DNA of 64,000 nucleotides from UBA822 sp036336795 (lineage in GTDB: Bacteria; Gemmatimonadota; Gemmatimonadetes; Longimicrobiales; Gaopeijiaceae), in assembly GCA_036336795.1 (NCBI GenBank), contig JAYZFL010000044.1, positions 1 to 64,000 on the forward strand. The letters run 5' to 3'. The notes under the pieces were generated by a model that saw only the letters and a list, made by a program, of their open reading frames with translations, was not told where the DNA came from and made no database searches. Every line of letters starts with the position of its first letter. The first letter of the stretch is position 1. A program made the position numbers and the translations under genes. Positions 44,423 through 53,786 of the stretch are shown piece after piece.

Positions 44423-46714
44423 ATGAGTTCGGGCGTAAAAGACTCACAGTCGGGCGAACTTACATTCGTAAGAGGGCTCGGTCTCTTCGACGCGACGATG
44501 CTTGGTATCGGCGCCATGATCGGGGCTGGGATATTCGTACTCACTGGAATCGCAGCTGGAGAAGCTGGGCCGGCTTCGATCCTGGCCTTTGCGCTCAACG
44601 GTGTGGTAACGCTCCTAACGGCTTTCGCATACGCCGAGCTAGCCACCGCCATCCCTGAGGCAGGAGGCGGGTACGCGTATGTGAGGCGGGCATTCCCTGG
44701 GGCGGTTGGCTTTACGGCGGGATGGATGCTCTGGTTTGCCTACACCGTGGCTTGCAGTCTCTATGCTTTGGGCTTTGCCGGCTACTTTTGGGAATTCTTT
44801 CTAAAGTACCTGCCGACCTTCACAGTTAGTGCGTTTAGTGTCGTAGGTGAGCACGGGGCGATCCTATTCATAACACTGGCTGTTGGGGTGCTCTTCGTCC
44901 GACTGAACGCTCGTGGGGCGGGAGTGACAGGAAAAGCTGAAAATTTTCTTACTCTCACCAAGCTTGGCGTGCTCGGTATCTTTATCGTCTTCGGACTTCG
45001 CCGGGTCTTCGATGCACCCGATCAGGCGGTGGAGAGCTTCTCGACGTTCTTCCCTCAAGGAGGGGGAGGGGTGATCGTCGCAATGGGCCTCACCTTTATC
45101 GCCTTCGAGGGATATGACCTGATCGCCACGGTGGCAGAAGAGATTCGGGAACCGGAGAAGAATATTCCCCGAGCCACTTTTATCTCGTTAGGGATCACGA
45201 TGATCATGTATCTCCTGATCCTCTTCGTATCGCTGGCTGCTGTGGCACCCCCAGATGGCCAACCCTCATGGCAGTTCCTAGGTGCTTTCGGAGAAACCGC
45301 GATTGTTCGTGCCGCAGAGGGTTTCATGCCGGCATTTGGTGTAGCCGTAATCGTCTTCGGTGGGTTGCTCTCGACCATGTCGGCCTTGAACGCGACGGTC
45401 ATGGCTTCTTCACGTGTTGCTTTTTCCATGGGGAGGGATCGGTTGTTGCCATTGAGCATGGCCAAGATCCATCCGGAGCGCCGTACACCACACATTGCGA
45501 TCATGGTAACGGGTGTGGTCCTGTTGGCCATGGCCCTCACCTTGCCGATCGAAGCTGTGGGCTCCGCCGCGAGCCTCATCTTTCTTCTGACGTTCGCGAT
45601 GGTGAACCTCTCTGTGATCACGCTCCGAAGAAAGGCGCCGCATCTTCAGCGGCACTACAAGGTGCCGTTCTACCCTGTCATACCGATCCTGGGAATCGTC
45701 CTCAACGTTTTCCTAGCCATATACCAATTCACTTTTCAGCCGATCGCGTGGTACGTTACCGGCGGATGGATCCTGCTGGGACTTCTTCTATACTACGGTT
45801 ACTTCGAGAAGCAAGCGGCTGGTGTCCAGCCGCAGATCTTGGAGCCCCTTCGCACGGATGAAGAACCCCTCCATGATGCAGTGGTTGTACCCCTACACAA
45901 CCCGGATCATGTACCAATTCTATTGGATTACGCCTGGCCGATTGCGGAGGGACGTGGTCTCAGGTCCGTGGCCATGTCTGTTGTCCAGGTTTCCCAGCAA
46001 CTCCCGATCCACGAGGGGCTTCGATTCTCGCATCACCGCGAGGCTCTCGTCCAGAAGGGGCGAGACCATGCGACCGTACAGGGCACGAGATTAGACACGG
46101 ATTTGGTGGTTGCGCACCGCGCTCATGAGGGCATCCTCGCAGGGGCTCGCCGAAGTGGAGCGGACCTTTTAGTGATGGGCTGGAAGGGATATACGAACAC
46201 CCGCGAACGAATCTTCGGGGAGGTGGCTGACCAGGTGATCCGAAATGCTCCATGCGATCTGGCACTTCTGAAAATTGAGAGCTTCGATACACCTAAGCGG
46301 TGTCTTTTTCCGACGGCCGGTGGTCCCAACGCGCTTCTGGCGGCGGAGATCCTCAATGCTCTCGCTCCAGCTTTCGGAATGACGGTCACGGCATGTCAGG
46401 TTGTAAATCGTGACGCTTCATCGGAGGCTCGAGCCGAAGCTCACCACTGGATCGACAAAACGCTTGGCCGCATGGACTCCGACGTACATGTTGAGCGTTT
46501 GTTGATCGAGAGTAAATCCATCGCCGGGGGAATCGCTCGCGCCAGCAAGGATTTCGACTTGGTTGTGCTCGGTGCAGCTCGAATGCCTGTCTTCCAACAG
46601 GTGCTTTTTGGAGAGATCCCTGAAAAGGTTGCCCGGTACTCACCGGCTTCCGTACTAGTTGTCAAGGAATACGAAGGTCCTATACGGTCCCTTTTCAAGC
46701 GAACTTTTGGATAG
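44423..46714 (+). CDS. APC-family amino acid transporter with two C-terminal Usp domains
   Basis: The N-terminal part (about 1-480) is an APC-superfamily permease of twelve helices: GLFDATMLGIGAMIGAGIFV and TAFAYAELATAIPEAGGGYA are the hallmark helices 1 and 2, and TFIAFEGYDLIATVAEEI is helix 6. The remaining 280 residues hold two universal stress protein-like modules, the first around DLLVMGWKGYTNTRERIFGEVADQ and the second around LVVLGAARMPVFQQVLFG, each with the Gly-rich nucleotide-binding pattern. Such fusions occur in archaea and bacteria and suggest nucleotide-dependent gating of transport. Transported amino acid unknown. Confidence 0.9.
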   Translation: MSSGVKDSQSGELTFVRGLGLFDATMLGIGAMIGAGIFVLTGIAAGEAGPASILAFALNGVVTLLTAFAYAELATAIPEAGGGYAYVRRAFPGAVGFTAGWMLWFAYTVACSLYALGFAGYFWEFFLKYLPTFTVSAFSVVGEHGAILFITLAVGVLFVRLNARGAGVTGKAENFLTLTKLGVLGIFIVFGLRRVFDAPDQAVESFSTFFPQGGGGVIVAMGLTFIAFEGYDLIATVAEEIREPEKNIPRATFISLGITMIMYLLILFVSLAAVAPPDGQPSWQFLGAFGETAIVRAAEGFMPAFGVAVIVFGGLLSTMSALNATVMASSRVAFSMGRDRLLPLSMAKIHPERRTPHIAIMVTGVVLLAMALTLPIEAVGSAASLIFLLTFAMVNLSVITLRRKAPHLQRHYKVPFYPVIPILGIVLNVFLAIYQFTFQPIAWYVTGGWILLGLLLYYGYFEKQAAGVQPQILEPLRTDEEPLHDAVVVPLHNPDHVPILLDYAWPIAEGRGLRSVAMSVVQVSQQLPIHEGLRFSHHREALVQKGRDHATVQGTRLDTDLVVAHRAHEGILAGARRSGADLLVMGWKGYTNTRERIFGEVADQVIRNAPCDLALLKIESFDTPKRCLFPTAGGPNALLAAEILNALAPAFGMTVTACQVVNRDASSEARAEAHHWIDKTLGRMDSDVHVERLLIESKSIAGGIARASKDFDLVVLGAARMPVFQQVLFGEIPEKVARYSPASVLVVKEYEGPIRSLFKRTFG

Positions 46715-46744
46715 ACGAGTCATCGCCACTCGCTTGGTCGAATC

Positions 46745-47122
46745 GTGATCTATACTCTCCTGGCTGACAGTCTTCTCTTCCTACACCTCGGGTTCATCCT
46801 CTTCGTGGGTTTTGGCGCTGTGATGGTATTCCACTGGCCTAGAATCGCGTGGATCCATATTCCGAGTGCTTTGTGGGGGGCCTGGATCGAGTTCAGTGGT
46901 TGGATCTGTCCCCTCACCCCGCTCGAGAACCGCCTTCGTCAGATGGGTGGCGCTGTCGGATACTCGGATGGCTTTATTGAGCATTACGTCTTGCCTCTGA
47001 TCTATCCGTTGGGCCTCACGCGCGGGCTCCAAATAGGTTTGGGGGTTCTGGTGTTGGTTATCAACGTGACGGCGTATGGATTCATCGCCTGGCGTTGGTC
47101 GGGAATCATCAGGAGACCCTAA
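46745..47122 (+). CDS. DUF2784 membrane protein
   Basis: This is a 125-residue protein with four predicted membrane helices. The pattern LHLGFILFVGFGAVMVF, then WIHIPSALWGAWIEFSGWICPLTPLE and YVLPLIYPLGL, is that of the DUF2784 family, which has no established function. The GTG start at 46745 lies 30 bases after the transporter stop. The conserved WICPLTPLEN motif is intact. Confidence 0.82.
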   Translation: MIYTLLADSLLFLHLGFILFVGFGAVMVFHWPRIAWIHIPSALWGAWIEFSGWICPLTPLENRLRQMGGAVGYSDGFIEHYVLPLIYPLGLTRGLQIGLGVLVLVINVTAYGFIAWRWSGIIRRP

Positions 47123-47277
47123 GCACATTCACGCCGAGCCAGGTCTCTACTTGGACCAATCTCACTCACCGTGATAAAGCCGACGGGCAGGTTGCATTGG
47201 GAACCGTAAAGCCGAAGTGTATAACCCATGAGATGGCTGAATAGAATAAAGAGCGGGCCATGGAATAGCGGTCTGTC

Positions 47278-48711
47278 GTGACGGAATCACGTGAGGGGAA
47301 TTCGCCCGTGCTCAGAACGGAGCTCGCGCGTAAGGTTGTTCACATCGGCATGGGCGCGTTCGCTCTTCTGTTGCGATGGATGGTGCCTTGGCAGGCCATC
47401 CTTATGGCATTCTCCGGCTTGGTTCTAAACGTCTTCTTCCTCCACAGGATGACGGGTAACTGCCTTCTTCGTCTTGATGAACGCAAGAGAAGGTTCTCGT
47501 TGGGTATCGCCGCATACCCGGCGATATTACTCCTTGTGTTTGTAATCTTCCGGTCGCGCTTGGAGCTAGCGGCAGGCATCTGGGGACTCCTTGCGGTGGG
47601 TGACGGACTGGCTGCCGTGGTGGGACTGACCCTTGGGGGTCCCGTGCTCCGATGGAACCCCAAGAAGCGGTGGACCGGACTCATCGCGTTTGTCGTTTTC
47701 GGAACGATGGCCTCCGCTTTTCTGATAAGATGGACCCAACACGCTCTGATTTCCGAATCCGGCGGGCATTTAGCACCCGTCACTTGGGTAGGAGATTCTT
47801 TTCTTCCAGACGGAATCGTGGACCTATCGCTGTCCCTGAGTTTGCTGGCCGGTTGCGCTTTGGCGGCGCTCGCAGCGGCGCTTGCAGAGTCTCTTCGTAC
47901 GAGCCTGGATGACAATCTTCTCGTACCGATAGTGGGAGGGGCTGTGCTCGCCGCCGCTACTGTAGTCGAGCCGTTCCGAATTGCGGAAAACATACCGCTG
48001 TTAACTGAAGGCGCACTCGTGGGTTTTGCTATCACTGTTCCGCTGGCGGTGCTCACCTACTGGATGCGTTGTGTCGACCGATCCGGAGCGATCGGTGGTA
48101 CCATTCTGGGCATCGCCTTGTTTGCGTTCGAGGGAGGCAGAGGGCTCCTCATGCTCGCGGGGCTCGTCGCCCTTGGTAGTGCCGCCACTTGGTTGACGCA
48201 CTTTCGGATTGACGCCCTCGGGATGGTCGTGAATAAAGGATCCATAAGAGGAGCCATCAACGCTTTCGCCAATGCGGGCGCTGGTGTGGTGTTCGCCTTC
48301 CTGTCTATTGCGACTGCACATGGAGAGATGTTCACCCTGGCGATGGTCGCGGCTTTTGCGACCGCAACTTTCGATACGACTGCTTCGGAGATCGGGGTAT
48401 CGTTTGGACGGCGACATGTATTGGTAAGCACTTTCCGAACTGTGCCGAGAGGTACGGACGGTGCCATTTCCATGGAAGGGACTTTGGCCGGGGTGGCGGC
48501 CTCTCTCCTAATGGCCGGGGTGGCTTGGGGTGTCGGTCTAGTGTCGGGCATAGGAGTACCTGTCGTAGTGGTGGGATCCTTTCTCGGTTCCATGCTCGAG
48601 TCGTGCATCGGTGGTATCCTCGGGCCGGGTCGGGATCATCATCTGCTAAACTTGGCCAACACGATTGCCGGGGCGGCCGCCGCTTGTTGGATCTACATTT
48701 ACTTGACGTAG
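47278..48711 (+). CDS. Fused isoprenoid-alcohol kinase-like (VTE5-type) and DUF92 (VTE6-type) membrane protein
   Basis: This is a 477-residue polytopic membrane protein with two parts. The N-terminal half (about 1-215) resembles dolichol/phytol kinases of the SEC59/VTE5 type: ELARKVVHIGMGAF, GLLAVGDGLAAVVG and NPKKRWTGLIAFVVFG. The C-terminal half (about 225-477) is DUF92: SGAIGGTILGIALF, GAINAFANAGAG, ATATFDTTASEIGVSFGRR and VPRGTDGAISMEGTLAG. In plants and cyanobacteria, VTE5 phosphorylates phytol and VTE6 (DUF92) phosphorylates phytyl phosphate. A single chain carrying both suggests two successive phosphorylations of a prenyl alcohol to its diphosphate; this activity is inferred, and the natural substrate is unknown. 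Confidence 0.78.
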   Translation: MTESREGNSPVLRTELARKVVHIGMGAFALLLRWMVPWQAILMAFSGLVLNVFFLHRMTGNCLLRLDERKRRFSLGIAAYPAILLLVFVIFRSRLELAAGIWGLLAVGDGLAAVVGLTLGGPVLRWNPKKRWTGLIAFVVFGTMASAFLIRWTQHALISESGGHLAPVTWVGDSFLPDGIVDLSLSLSLLAGCALAALAAALAESLRTSLDDNLLVPIVGGAVLAAATVVEPFRIAENIPLLTEGALVGFAITVPLAVLTYWMRCVDRSGAIGGTILGIALFAFEGGRGLLMLAGLVALGSAATWLTHFRIDALGMVVNKGSIRGAINAFANAGAGVVFAFLSIATAHGEMFTLAMVAAFATATFDTTASEIGVSFGRRHVLVSTFRTVPRGTDGAISMEGTLAGVAASLLMAGVAWGVGLVSGIGVPVVVVGSFLGSMLESCIGGILGPGRDHHLLNLANTIAGAAAACWIYIYLT

Positions 48712-48825
48712 CTGACGAATTGCTTGCTTCGCGGCGTGCCCTCTTGGATCTTGTTGGCCATTCAAATCAGACGGGTGGGGTGTCCACTGTGGTCCGAAAC
48801 TTCGTAAAAGAATGGTGAGACCGTC

Positions 48826-49050
48826 CTGAGCTTTATCAGCCACTATTTACCCCGATCTGCCACGGGGCGGTTTGTTACAATCGCTTTCCTGGCTCTCATG
48901 GCCCTTGCGCAGCCACCCATCGTCTTCTGGGTTGATACACGTTTTGGGGACTTATGGCTCCTCGGCCTACCGTTTCTATACGTCTATCTGGGTGTTGTGT
49001 ACTTCACCCTCATCGGTGTGCTGATCTGTGCTGCTTGGAGAAAGATCTAG
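48826..49050 (+). CDS. DUF3311-like small membrane subunit with CTG start
   Basis: This 74-codon frame lies immediately before a sodium/solute symporter gene. It encodes two hydrophobic segments, FVTIAFLALMALAQPPIVFW and LWLLGLPFLYVYLGVVYF, with the LPFLY-like element and layout of DUF3311 proteins, which commonly accompany SSS symporters. The frame has no ATG, GTG or TTG before the first helix; the in-frame TAA at 48805 limits it. CTG at 48826 has GGTGAG six bases upstream and is my choice; ATG 48898 would remove the first helix. The small protein probably assists the symporter, but function is inferred. Confidence 0.62.
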   Translation: MSFISHYLPRSATGRFVTIAFLALMALAQPPIVFWVDTRFGDLWLLGLPFLYVYLGVVYFTLIGVLICAAWRKI

Positions 49051-49053
49051 CCC

Positions 49054-50571
49054 GTGGAAAGTTGGATGGTGGCCACGGGGCTGATCTTTCTCTACATCCT
49101 CGTCACCGTAATCCTTGGATTCTTAGCCAACAGGGTTATGGCCGTGGATCTGGAGGACTTCCTACTCTACGGACGCAGAGCTGGGTTCGTGGTTCTTTAC
49201 CTGACGGTGGTTGCTACCTACCACTCAGCGTTCGCCTTTCTGGGATCCGGAGGCTTCTTCTACACCCACGGGATCGGATTCTGGGAAGCCGGAACGTGGA
49301 CGGTTCTGTCGGGAGCCATCACCTATACGTTGGGAGTCCGGATTTGGGTACTCGGAAAGCGCTTCGGTTACATTACCCCGGCGGATCTTATGGCCGACTT
49401 CTATGAAAGCGAGGCGGTCCGAGTTGTTGTAGCCCTCGTCTCCGTCGTGTTCACAGTCCTCTATATCCAAGTACAGGCCCAAGGCCTCGGATATATCATC
49501 TCGGTGGCCTCCGGAGATAGGATCACTTTCGAGGCCGGAACTCTTATCCTCCTGGTGGTTGCGGGCGGATACCTAATGGCGGGTGGACTCCGGGCCGTAT
49601 ACTGGACGGATGTGATTCAGGGTATCTGGATGTACGTGGCGGTATGGGCTGGAGCTCTTGTACTTGCAGAGCGTTTGTTCGGAGGTCCGCTTGCTTTGTG
49701 GAAACGCGTTGCGGAGGAACGCCCAGATTTACTCTCCCTACCGGGACCACAGGGATTCTTCACCCCGGGAATGTGGATAGGTATGACTGTTGCACTCTCA
49801 TTCGGGATCGTCCTTCAGCCGCATATGATGATCCGGTACTATACCGCAGTGTCCGGGCGTACCATAAAGTGGCTGGGTGCCACGACCCCGATCTTTCTGA
49901 TGACGCTGTATATACCCGCGGCGCTCGTGGGACTGGGTGGAGCTATCGTCCTACCGAATTTAGAGATACCTGACCGCATTTTCCCTGAGTTGCTTGTTCG
50001 TTTTGCGCCAGCTTGGCTCACCGGGATGATTTTGGCCGGTGCGACTGCAGCAGCGATGTCGACGCTCGATTCCATCCTTCACGCGAACATGACCGTCCTT
50101 ACCCGCGACGTCTACCAACGGTACATCGCACAGGATCGCGAAGCTGGTCATTACCTTTGGGTTGGGCGGGGAATTATCCTGGGTCTCCTAGTTGTGGGGT
50201 ATCTCCTCTCCGTAAACACGTTTGGCTTCCTTGTAACGTTGGTTACCCTCTCGGGTGCCGGGGCGCTCCAACTTCTGCCGGGGATACTCGGTGTCTGCTA
50301 TCCGACCCGTCGTCGACCCTTCACCCGGATTGGTGTCATCTCGGGAATCGGTGTAGGGTTGACCGTCCTTTATACGACGCTAGTTATCATGCCTCATCCA
50401 CTGGGAATGCACGGTGCGATCTGGTCCCTGGCCGCCAATAGCGTGATATGTCTGATTGTGTCCCAGTTCACCCCCGGGCCGAGCTCGGAGACGATTGGAC
50501 GGATCCACGGAGCCGTGGAAGATTACGTGTATGGTTCGGGAGAGGTCGGCCTACGAACTCCTAATCCCTAG
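49054..50571 (+). CDS. Sodium:solute symporter (SSS family)
   Basis: This is a 505-residue permease of the LeuT-fold SSS family with about thirteen helices. Features are FLLYGRRAGFVVLYLTVVAT near the N-terminus (helix 1 and 2 region), YITPADLMADFYES, the helix with YWTDVIQGIWMYVAV, and TGMILAGATAAAMSTLDSIL, which carries the Na2-site Ser/Asp pattern. The GTG start is three bases after the DUF3311-like stop. Its 3' end overlaps the glnS 3' end by 11 bases on the opposite strand. Transported solute cannot be assigned. Confidence 0.92.
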   Translation: MESWMVATGLIFLYILVTVILGFLANRVMAVDLEDFLLYGRRAGFVVLYLTVVATYHSAFAFLGSGGFFYTHGIGFWEAGTWTVLSGAITYTLGVRIWVLGKRFGYITPADLMADFYESEAVRVVVALVSVVFTVLYIQVQAQGLGYIISVASGDRITFEAGTLILLVVAGGYLMAGGLRAVYWTDVIQGIWMYVAVWAGALVLAERLFGGPLALWKRVAEERPDLLSLPGPQGFFTPGMWIGMTVALSFGIVLQPHMMIRYYTAVSGRTIKWLGATTPIFLMTLYIPAALVGLGGAIVLPNLEIPDRIFPELLVRFAPAWLTGMILAGATAAAMSTLDSILHANMTVLTRDVYQRYIAQDREAGHYLWVGRGIILGLLVVGYLLSVNTFGFLVTLVTLSGAGALQLLPGILGVCYPTRRRPFTRIGVISGIGVGLTVLYTTLVIMPHPLGMHGAIWSLAANSVICLIVSQFTPGPSSETIGRIHGAVEDYVYGSGEVGLRTPNP

Positions 50572-52921
50572 CTACTTCTACTAGAGCTTCCTCTAAGAGT
50601 CTCCGAGTTAGATCTGGTGCGGCTGCTCCGTTGGTTTCAGTCATAACCTGACCCACGAAGAAACCCAGAAGACCTTTTTTCCCCTTACGATAGGCGTCCA
50701 CTTTCTCTGGGTTGGCTTCTAAGATGCGGGCGACGATAGGCTTTAGGATCACAGCATCGCTCACCTGACCTAGGCTTCGCTCTTTCACCACGTCGGCCGG
50801 ACTCCCACCCACCGATGCCAGTACTGACAGAACTTCCTTGGCCGCACGGCCAGAGATGGTTTGGTTCGACACAAGCTCCACGAGTTCCGCGAGCTCGCGA
50901 CCTCCGAACGGTAATTCTGCAACTGAGCGCCCCTCCCGGACCCGTGGCACTTCATTGATTACCCATCGTGCTAGATCCGCGACCTCCGATGTGTATGCTT
51001 CCCCGGCTCGGTACAGCTTGAGAAGTTCGGAGTCTTGGGCGAGGATAGCCGAAGTACTTTTTGAGAGCGCGAATTTGGATCGGAGCTCGTCGTAGATTGC
51101 TGCGATGATTGGGTCTGTCGGGCGGGTCGGGACAGCCGGAGTTTCCGAAAGTGTACTGGGGGAGCCCTCCACACTGTGATTCAAGGACATGGCTTTAGCC
51201 AGTGATTCCGGGATGTCTGCCGCAGAAGCTCCTTTCTTCGCCCACCCGTCTCTGAGGGTGACGGTTCTGTTATACACGAGGTGTCCGGGACCCGAGTCTT
51301 TAGGATCGCTCACAAAGTAACCCGTACGCTCGAACTGATAGATGGTACCGGGAGCGTCCGATGCGATGCTCGATTCGACACGACTGTCTTGGAGAAATGA
51401 CAAGGACTCGGGGTTCAGGCTTGACGTGAAGTCGTCACTCTCCTTGACATCTTCCGGGTTGCCTACCAGGAAGAGCCTGTCGTAGAGGCGTATCTCGGCT
51501 GACAGCGAATGGGGAGCTGAAACCCAATGGATAGTCCCCTTGACCGTTCGTCCATCGTGTGTAGCCCCTCCCCGGGTCTTCGGATCGTAGGTACAGTGTA
51601 CCTCTGTGATCTCTCCCAAGTCGTCCTTAATTACGTCGATGCAGCGGACGATGTAACCGTAGCGGAGGCGCACTTCCTCACCGGGAACCAGCCGGCGGAA
51701 TCCCTGGGGAGGAGTCTCTTCGAAGTCACTTCGCTCGATGAATAGTTCACGAGTAAAGGGAACCAATCGGGACCCTTCTTTTCCAATATCCTCGGGGAAG
51801 TAAGGAGCCTCTAGCTCTTCTACGAGATTCTCTGGAAAGTTTACGATCACCATCTTGAGGGGGCGAAGAACGGCCATGATCCGCGGAGCTCGGTGGTTCA
51901 AGCAGTCCCGTATGGCGTATTCCAGTTTTCCGATATCTACCCGGTTTTCGGTTTTGGCCACTCCGATCATTTCACAAAAAGCTCGCAGCGCTGCCGGAGG
52001 AACCCCTCGCCGCCTCATGCCCGCAATCGTCGGCATCCGAGGATCATCCCATCCGTCGACGTGCCCATCCTCGACGAGTTGAAGGAGTTTTCGTTTACTC
52101 AGAACGGTGTATTCGATGTTAAGTCGAGCGAATTCATACTGTCTGGGCTGTGGTGGAGGTAGATCGAGATTGTCGAGGATCCAATCGTAGATTTCCCGAT
52201 TGTTCTCGAATTCCAGAGTACATAGCGAATGAGTGATTGCTTCAATGGAATCCGACAGGCAGTGAGTGAAGTCGTAGAGAGGGTAGATGCACCAATCTCC
52301 ACCGGTGCGGTAGTGATCGGTGTGGCGAATCCGATAAAGGATAGGATCACGCATGAGCATGTTAGGGGACCCCATGTCGATCTTGGCACGGAGCACGTGG
52401 TCACCGTTAGCGAACTCACCGGCTCGCATACGCCCGAACAGGTCCAGGTTCTCCTGAGCGGACCGATCGCGGAAGGGACTTTCACGACCAGGCACGGTGA
52501 TCGTACCCCTATATTCTCTGATTTCATCCTCCCCGAGGCTGTCCACGTAGGCCAGCCCGCTCTGAACGAGCTGGACTGCGTAGTCGTAAAGCTGCTCGAA
52601 ATAGTCGGAGGCGAAGTAAAGGTGCTTACCCCAGTCAAATCCGAGCCAGCGGACGTCATCCTGGATCGATCTCACATAGAGCTCGTCTTCAGTCTCCGGG
52701 TTAGTATCGTCAAAGCGGAGGTGTGTTACTCCACCGTGCTCTGCCGCCACTCCGAAGTTGAGGCAAATCGACTTGGCGTGTCCGATGTGGAGAAAGCCGT
52801 TTGGCTCCGGAGGAAAGCGCGTGACGACACGCTTACCGTGCTTGCCCGACTCGACGTCGTCGGCGATGATAGCGCGAACGAAGTCCCGTCCGGGAGAGCC
52901 GCGATTACTTTCTTCTTTCAT
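50561..52921 (-). CDS. glnS: Glutaminyl-tRNA synthetase with C-terminal YqeY/GatB-type domain
   Basis: This class I synthetase charges tRNA-Gln directly. It has the HIGH motif in PEPNGFLHIGHAKS, LRFDDTNPETE, FARLNIEYTVLSKRKL (KMSKS-type), and a two-domain anticodon-binding beta-barrel ending near residue 560. A YqeY/GatB-tail-like helical domain (about 600-786) with AELVELVSNQTISGRAAKEVL and KKGLLGFFVGQVM is appended, as known for the Deinococcus enzyme, where it assists tRNA binding. I start at ATG 52921; a 47-codon upstream extension to 53062 lacks family sequence. Confidence 0.95.
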   Translation of the reverse strand: MKEESNRGSPGRDFVRAIIADDVESGKHGKRVVTRFPPEPNGFLHIGHAKSICLNFGVAAEHGGVTHLRFDDTNPETEDELYVRSIQDDVRWLGFDWGKHLYFASDYFEQLYDYAVQLVQSGLAYVDSLGEDEIREYRGTITVPGRESPFRDRSAQENLDLFGRMRAGEFANGDHVLRAKIDMGSPNMLMRDPILYRIRHTDHYRTGGDWCIYPLYDFTHCLSDSIEAITHSLCTLEFENNREIYDWILDNLDLPPPQPRQYEFARLNIEYTVLSKRKLLQLVEDGHVDGWDDPRMPTIAGMRRRGVPPAALRAFCEMIGVAKTENRVDIGKLEYAIRDCLNHRAPRIMAVLRPLKMVIVNFPENLVEELEAPYFPEDIGKEGSRLVPFTRELFIERSDFEETPPQGFRRLVPGEEVRLRYGYIVRCIDVIKDDLGEITEVHCTYDPKTRGGATHDGRTVKGTIHWVSAPHSLSAEIRLYDRLFLVGNPEDVKESDDFTSSLNPESLSFLQDSRVESSIASDAPGTIYQFERTGYFVSDPKDSGPGHLVYNRTVTLRDGWAKKGASAADIPESLAKAMSLNHSVEGSPSTLSETPAVPTRPTDPIIAAIYDELRSKFALSKSTSAILAQDSELLKLYRAGEAYTSEVADLARWVINEVPRVREGRSVAELPFGGRELAELVELVSNQTISGRAAKEVLSVLASVGGSPADVVKERSLGQVSDAVILKPIVARILEANPEKVDAYRKGKKGLLGFFVGQVMTETNGAAAPDLTRRLLEEALVEVARD

Positions 52922-53186
52922 TCGAACGGGTGAGTACGGCCCGGAGAATCTTCTCGCATCGTGCGAAGAAAGATCCACCGAACTCGTCGATTGGGGCCAA
53001 GGAAGTGTAACCCAGACATCAGCGTATGGTCTACTGGTTGAAAAGTAGTTCTTAGGGATCATATGTGGCGGTCAATTATTCGATGACACTAAACCCTAAT
53101 CTCGATAACTTTTCATTGCCCACTACTTTCGATTCGGACATCTTACGCATGGTACCGGACTCCAACAACGCCTGAGGCACCCAACG

Positions 53187-53786
53187 TTGGCATACATTCC
53201 CTACGTTCCATACGAACAAGCTGAAGATGTACTCGCAGAATCCTATGCTCGTTACGGTGGACCCGAGATGGCGGTCGATAACATCATCCGAGTTCATTCG
53301 CTGAACCCACTTTCTATGGGACATCATGTTCAACTGTATTCCCATCTCATGCGCGGACCGTCTGACCTGACACGAATCCAACGTGAGATGATCGCGCTCG
53401 CAGTGTCGGCAGCCAACGATTGCTACTACTGAATCAATCATCACGGAGCGGGACTCCGAACGCTCACCAGGGATCCGAACCTTTCTCGGTTACTCGCTCG
53501 TGATTACCGGAAAGCTGATTTGAACGTCGTAGATCGGGCTATGCTCGACTATTCTGTGAAGCTGAGCGCCACACCGTCAACTGTGACACTGGACGATGTG
53601 GAGGGACTGCGAAACGTAGGCTTTGGAGATGGAGCGATACTCGATATCTGCCAGGTAACAGCCTACTACAATTATGTGAACCGATTGGCCGATGGACTCG
53701 GAGTGGAACTCGAAGTGGGTTGGAAAAATGAGGATTTGACTAGCGGCCGTGGGGAGTTTCTACAGAAACGGAGTCATGGGCCATGA
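53187..53786 (+). CDS. AhpD-like peroxidase-related selenoprotein, CxxU motif
   Basis: This is a complete 199-codon frame of the AhpD-like peroxidase-related family with one internal TGA at 53430-53432. The sequence around it reads NDCYY, TGA, INHHGAGLR, so the TGA (residue 82) replaces the second Cys of the CxxC motif after Cys79. Glu67 and His86 keep the AhpD relay spacing. The protein continues with family sequence: RDYRKADL, MLDYSVKLS, VTLDDVEGLRNVGFGD and VTAYYNYVNRLADGLGVE. The start is TTG 53187, with GAGG at 53174-53177. Selenocysteine is inferred from position, homology and the SECIS-like hairpin at 53444-53458. Its last four bases overlap a small downstream frame. Confidence 0.87.
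53444..53458 (+). promoter_or_regulatory. SECIS-like hairpin after in-frame TGA
   Basis: CGGAG (53444-53448) and CTCCG (53454-53458) form a perfect five-base stem with the loop CGGGA. The loop begins 16 bases after the TGA at 53430-53432, at the near end of the bacterial SECIS distance range. The loop shares CGGGA with the hairpin at 112-129 of the paralogue. Prediction by eye only. Confidence 0.58.

Noticed and set aside
52922..53062. 47-codon N-terminal extension of GlnRS.
   Set aside because: The residues do not resemble GlnRS and precede the normal start region; ATG 52921 gives the expected N-terminus.
53083..53175. A 30-codon frame directly before the selenoprotein gene (ATG 53083 to TGA 53173-53175).
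   Set aside because: It matches no family I know, has no clear ribosome-binding site and lies in the divergent glnS/AhpD promoter region; the sequence is too short to support a gene.
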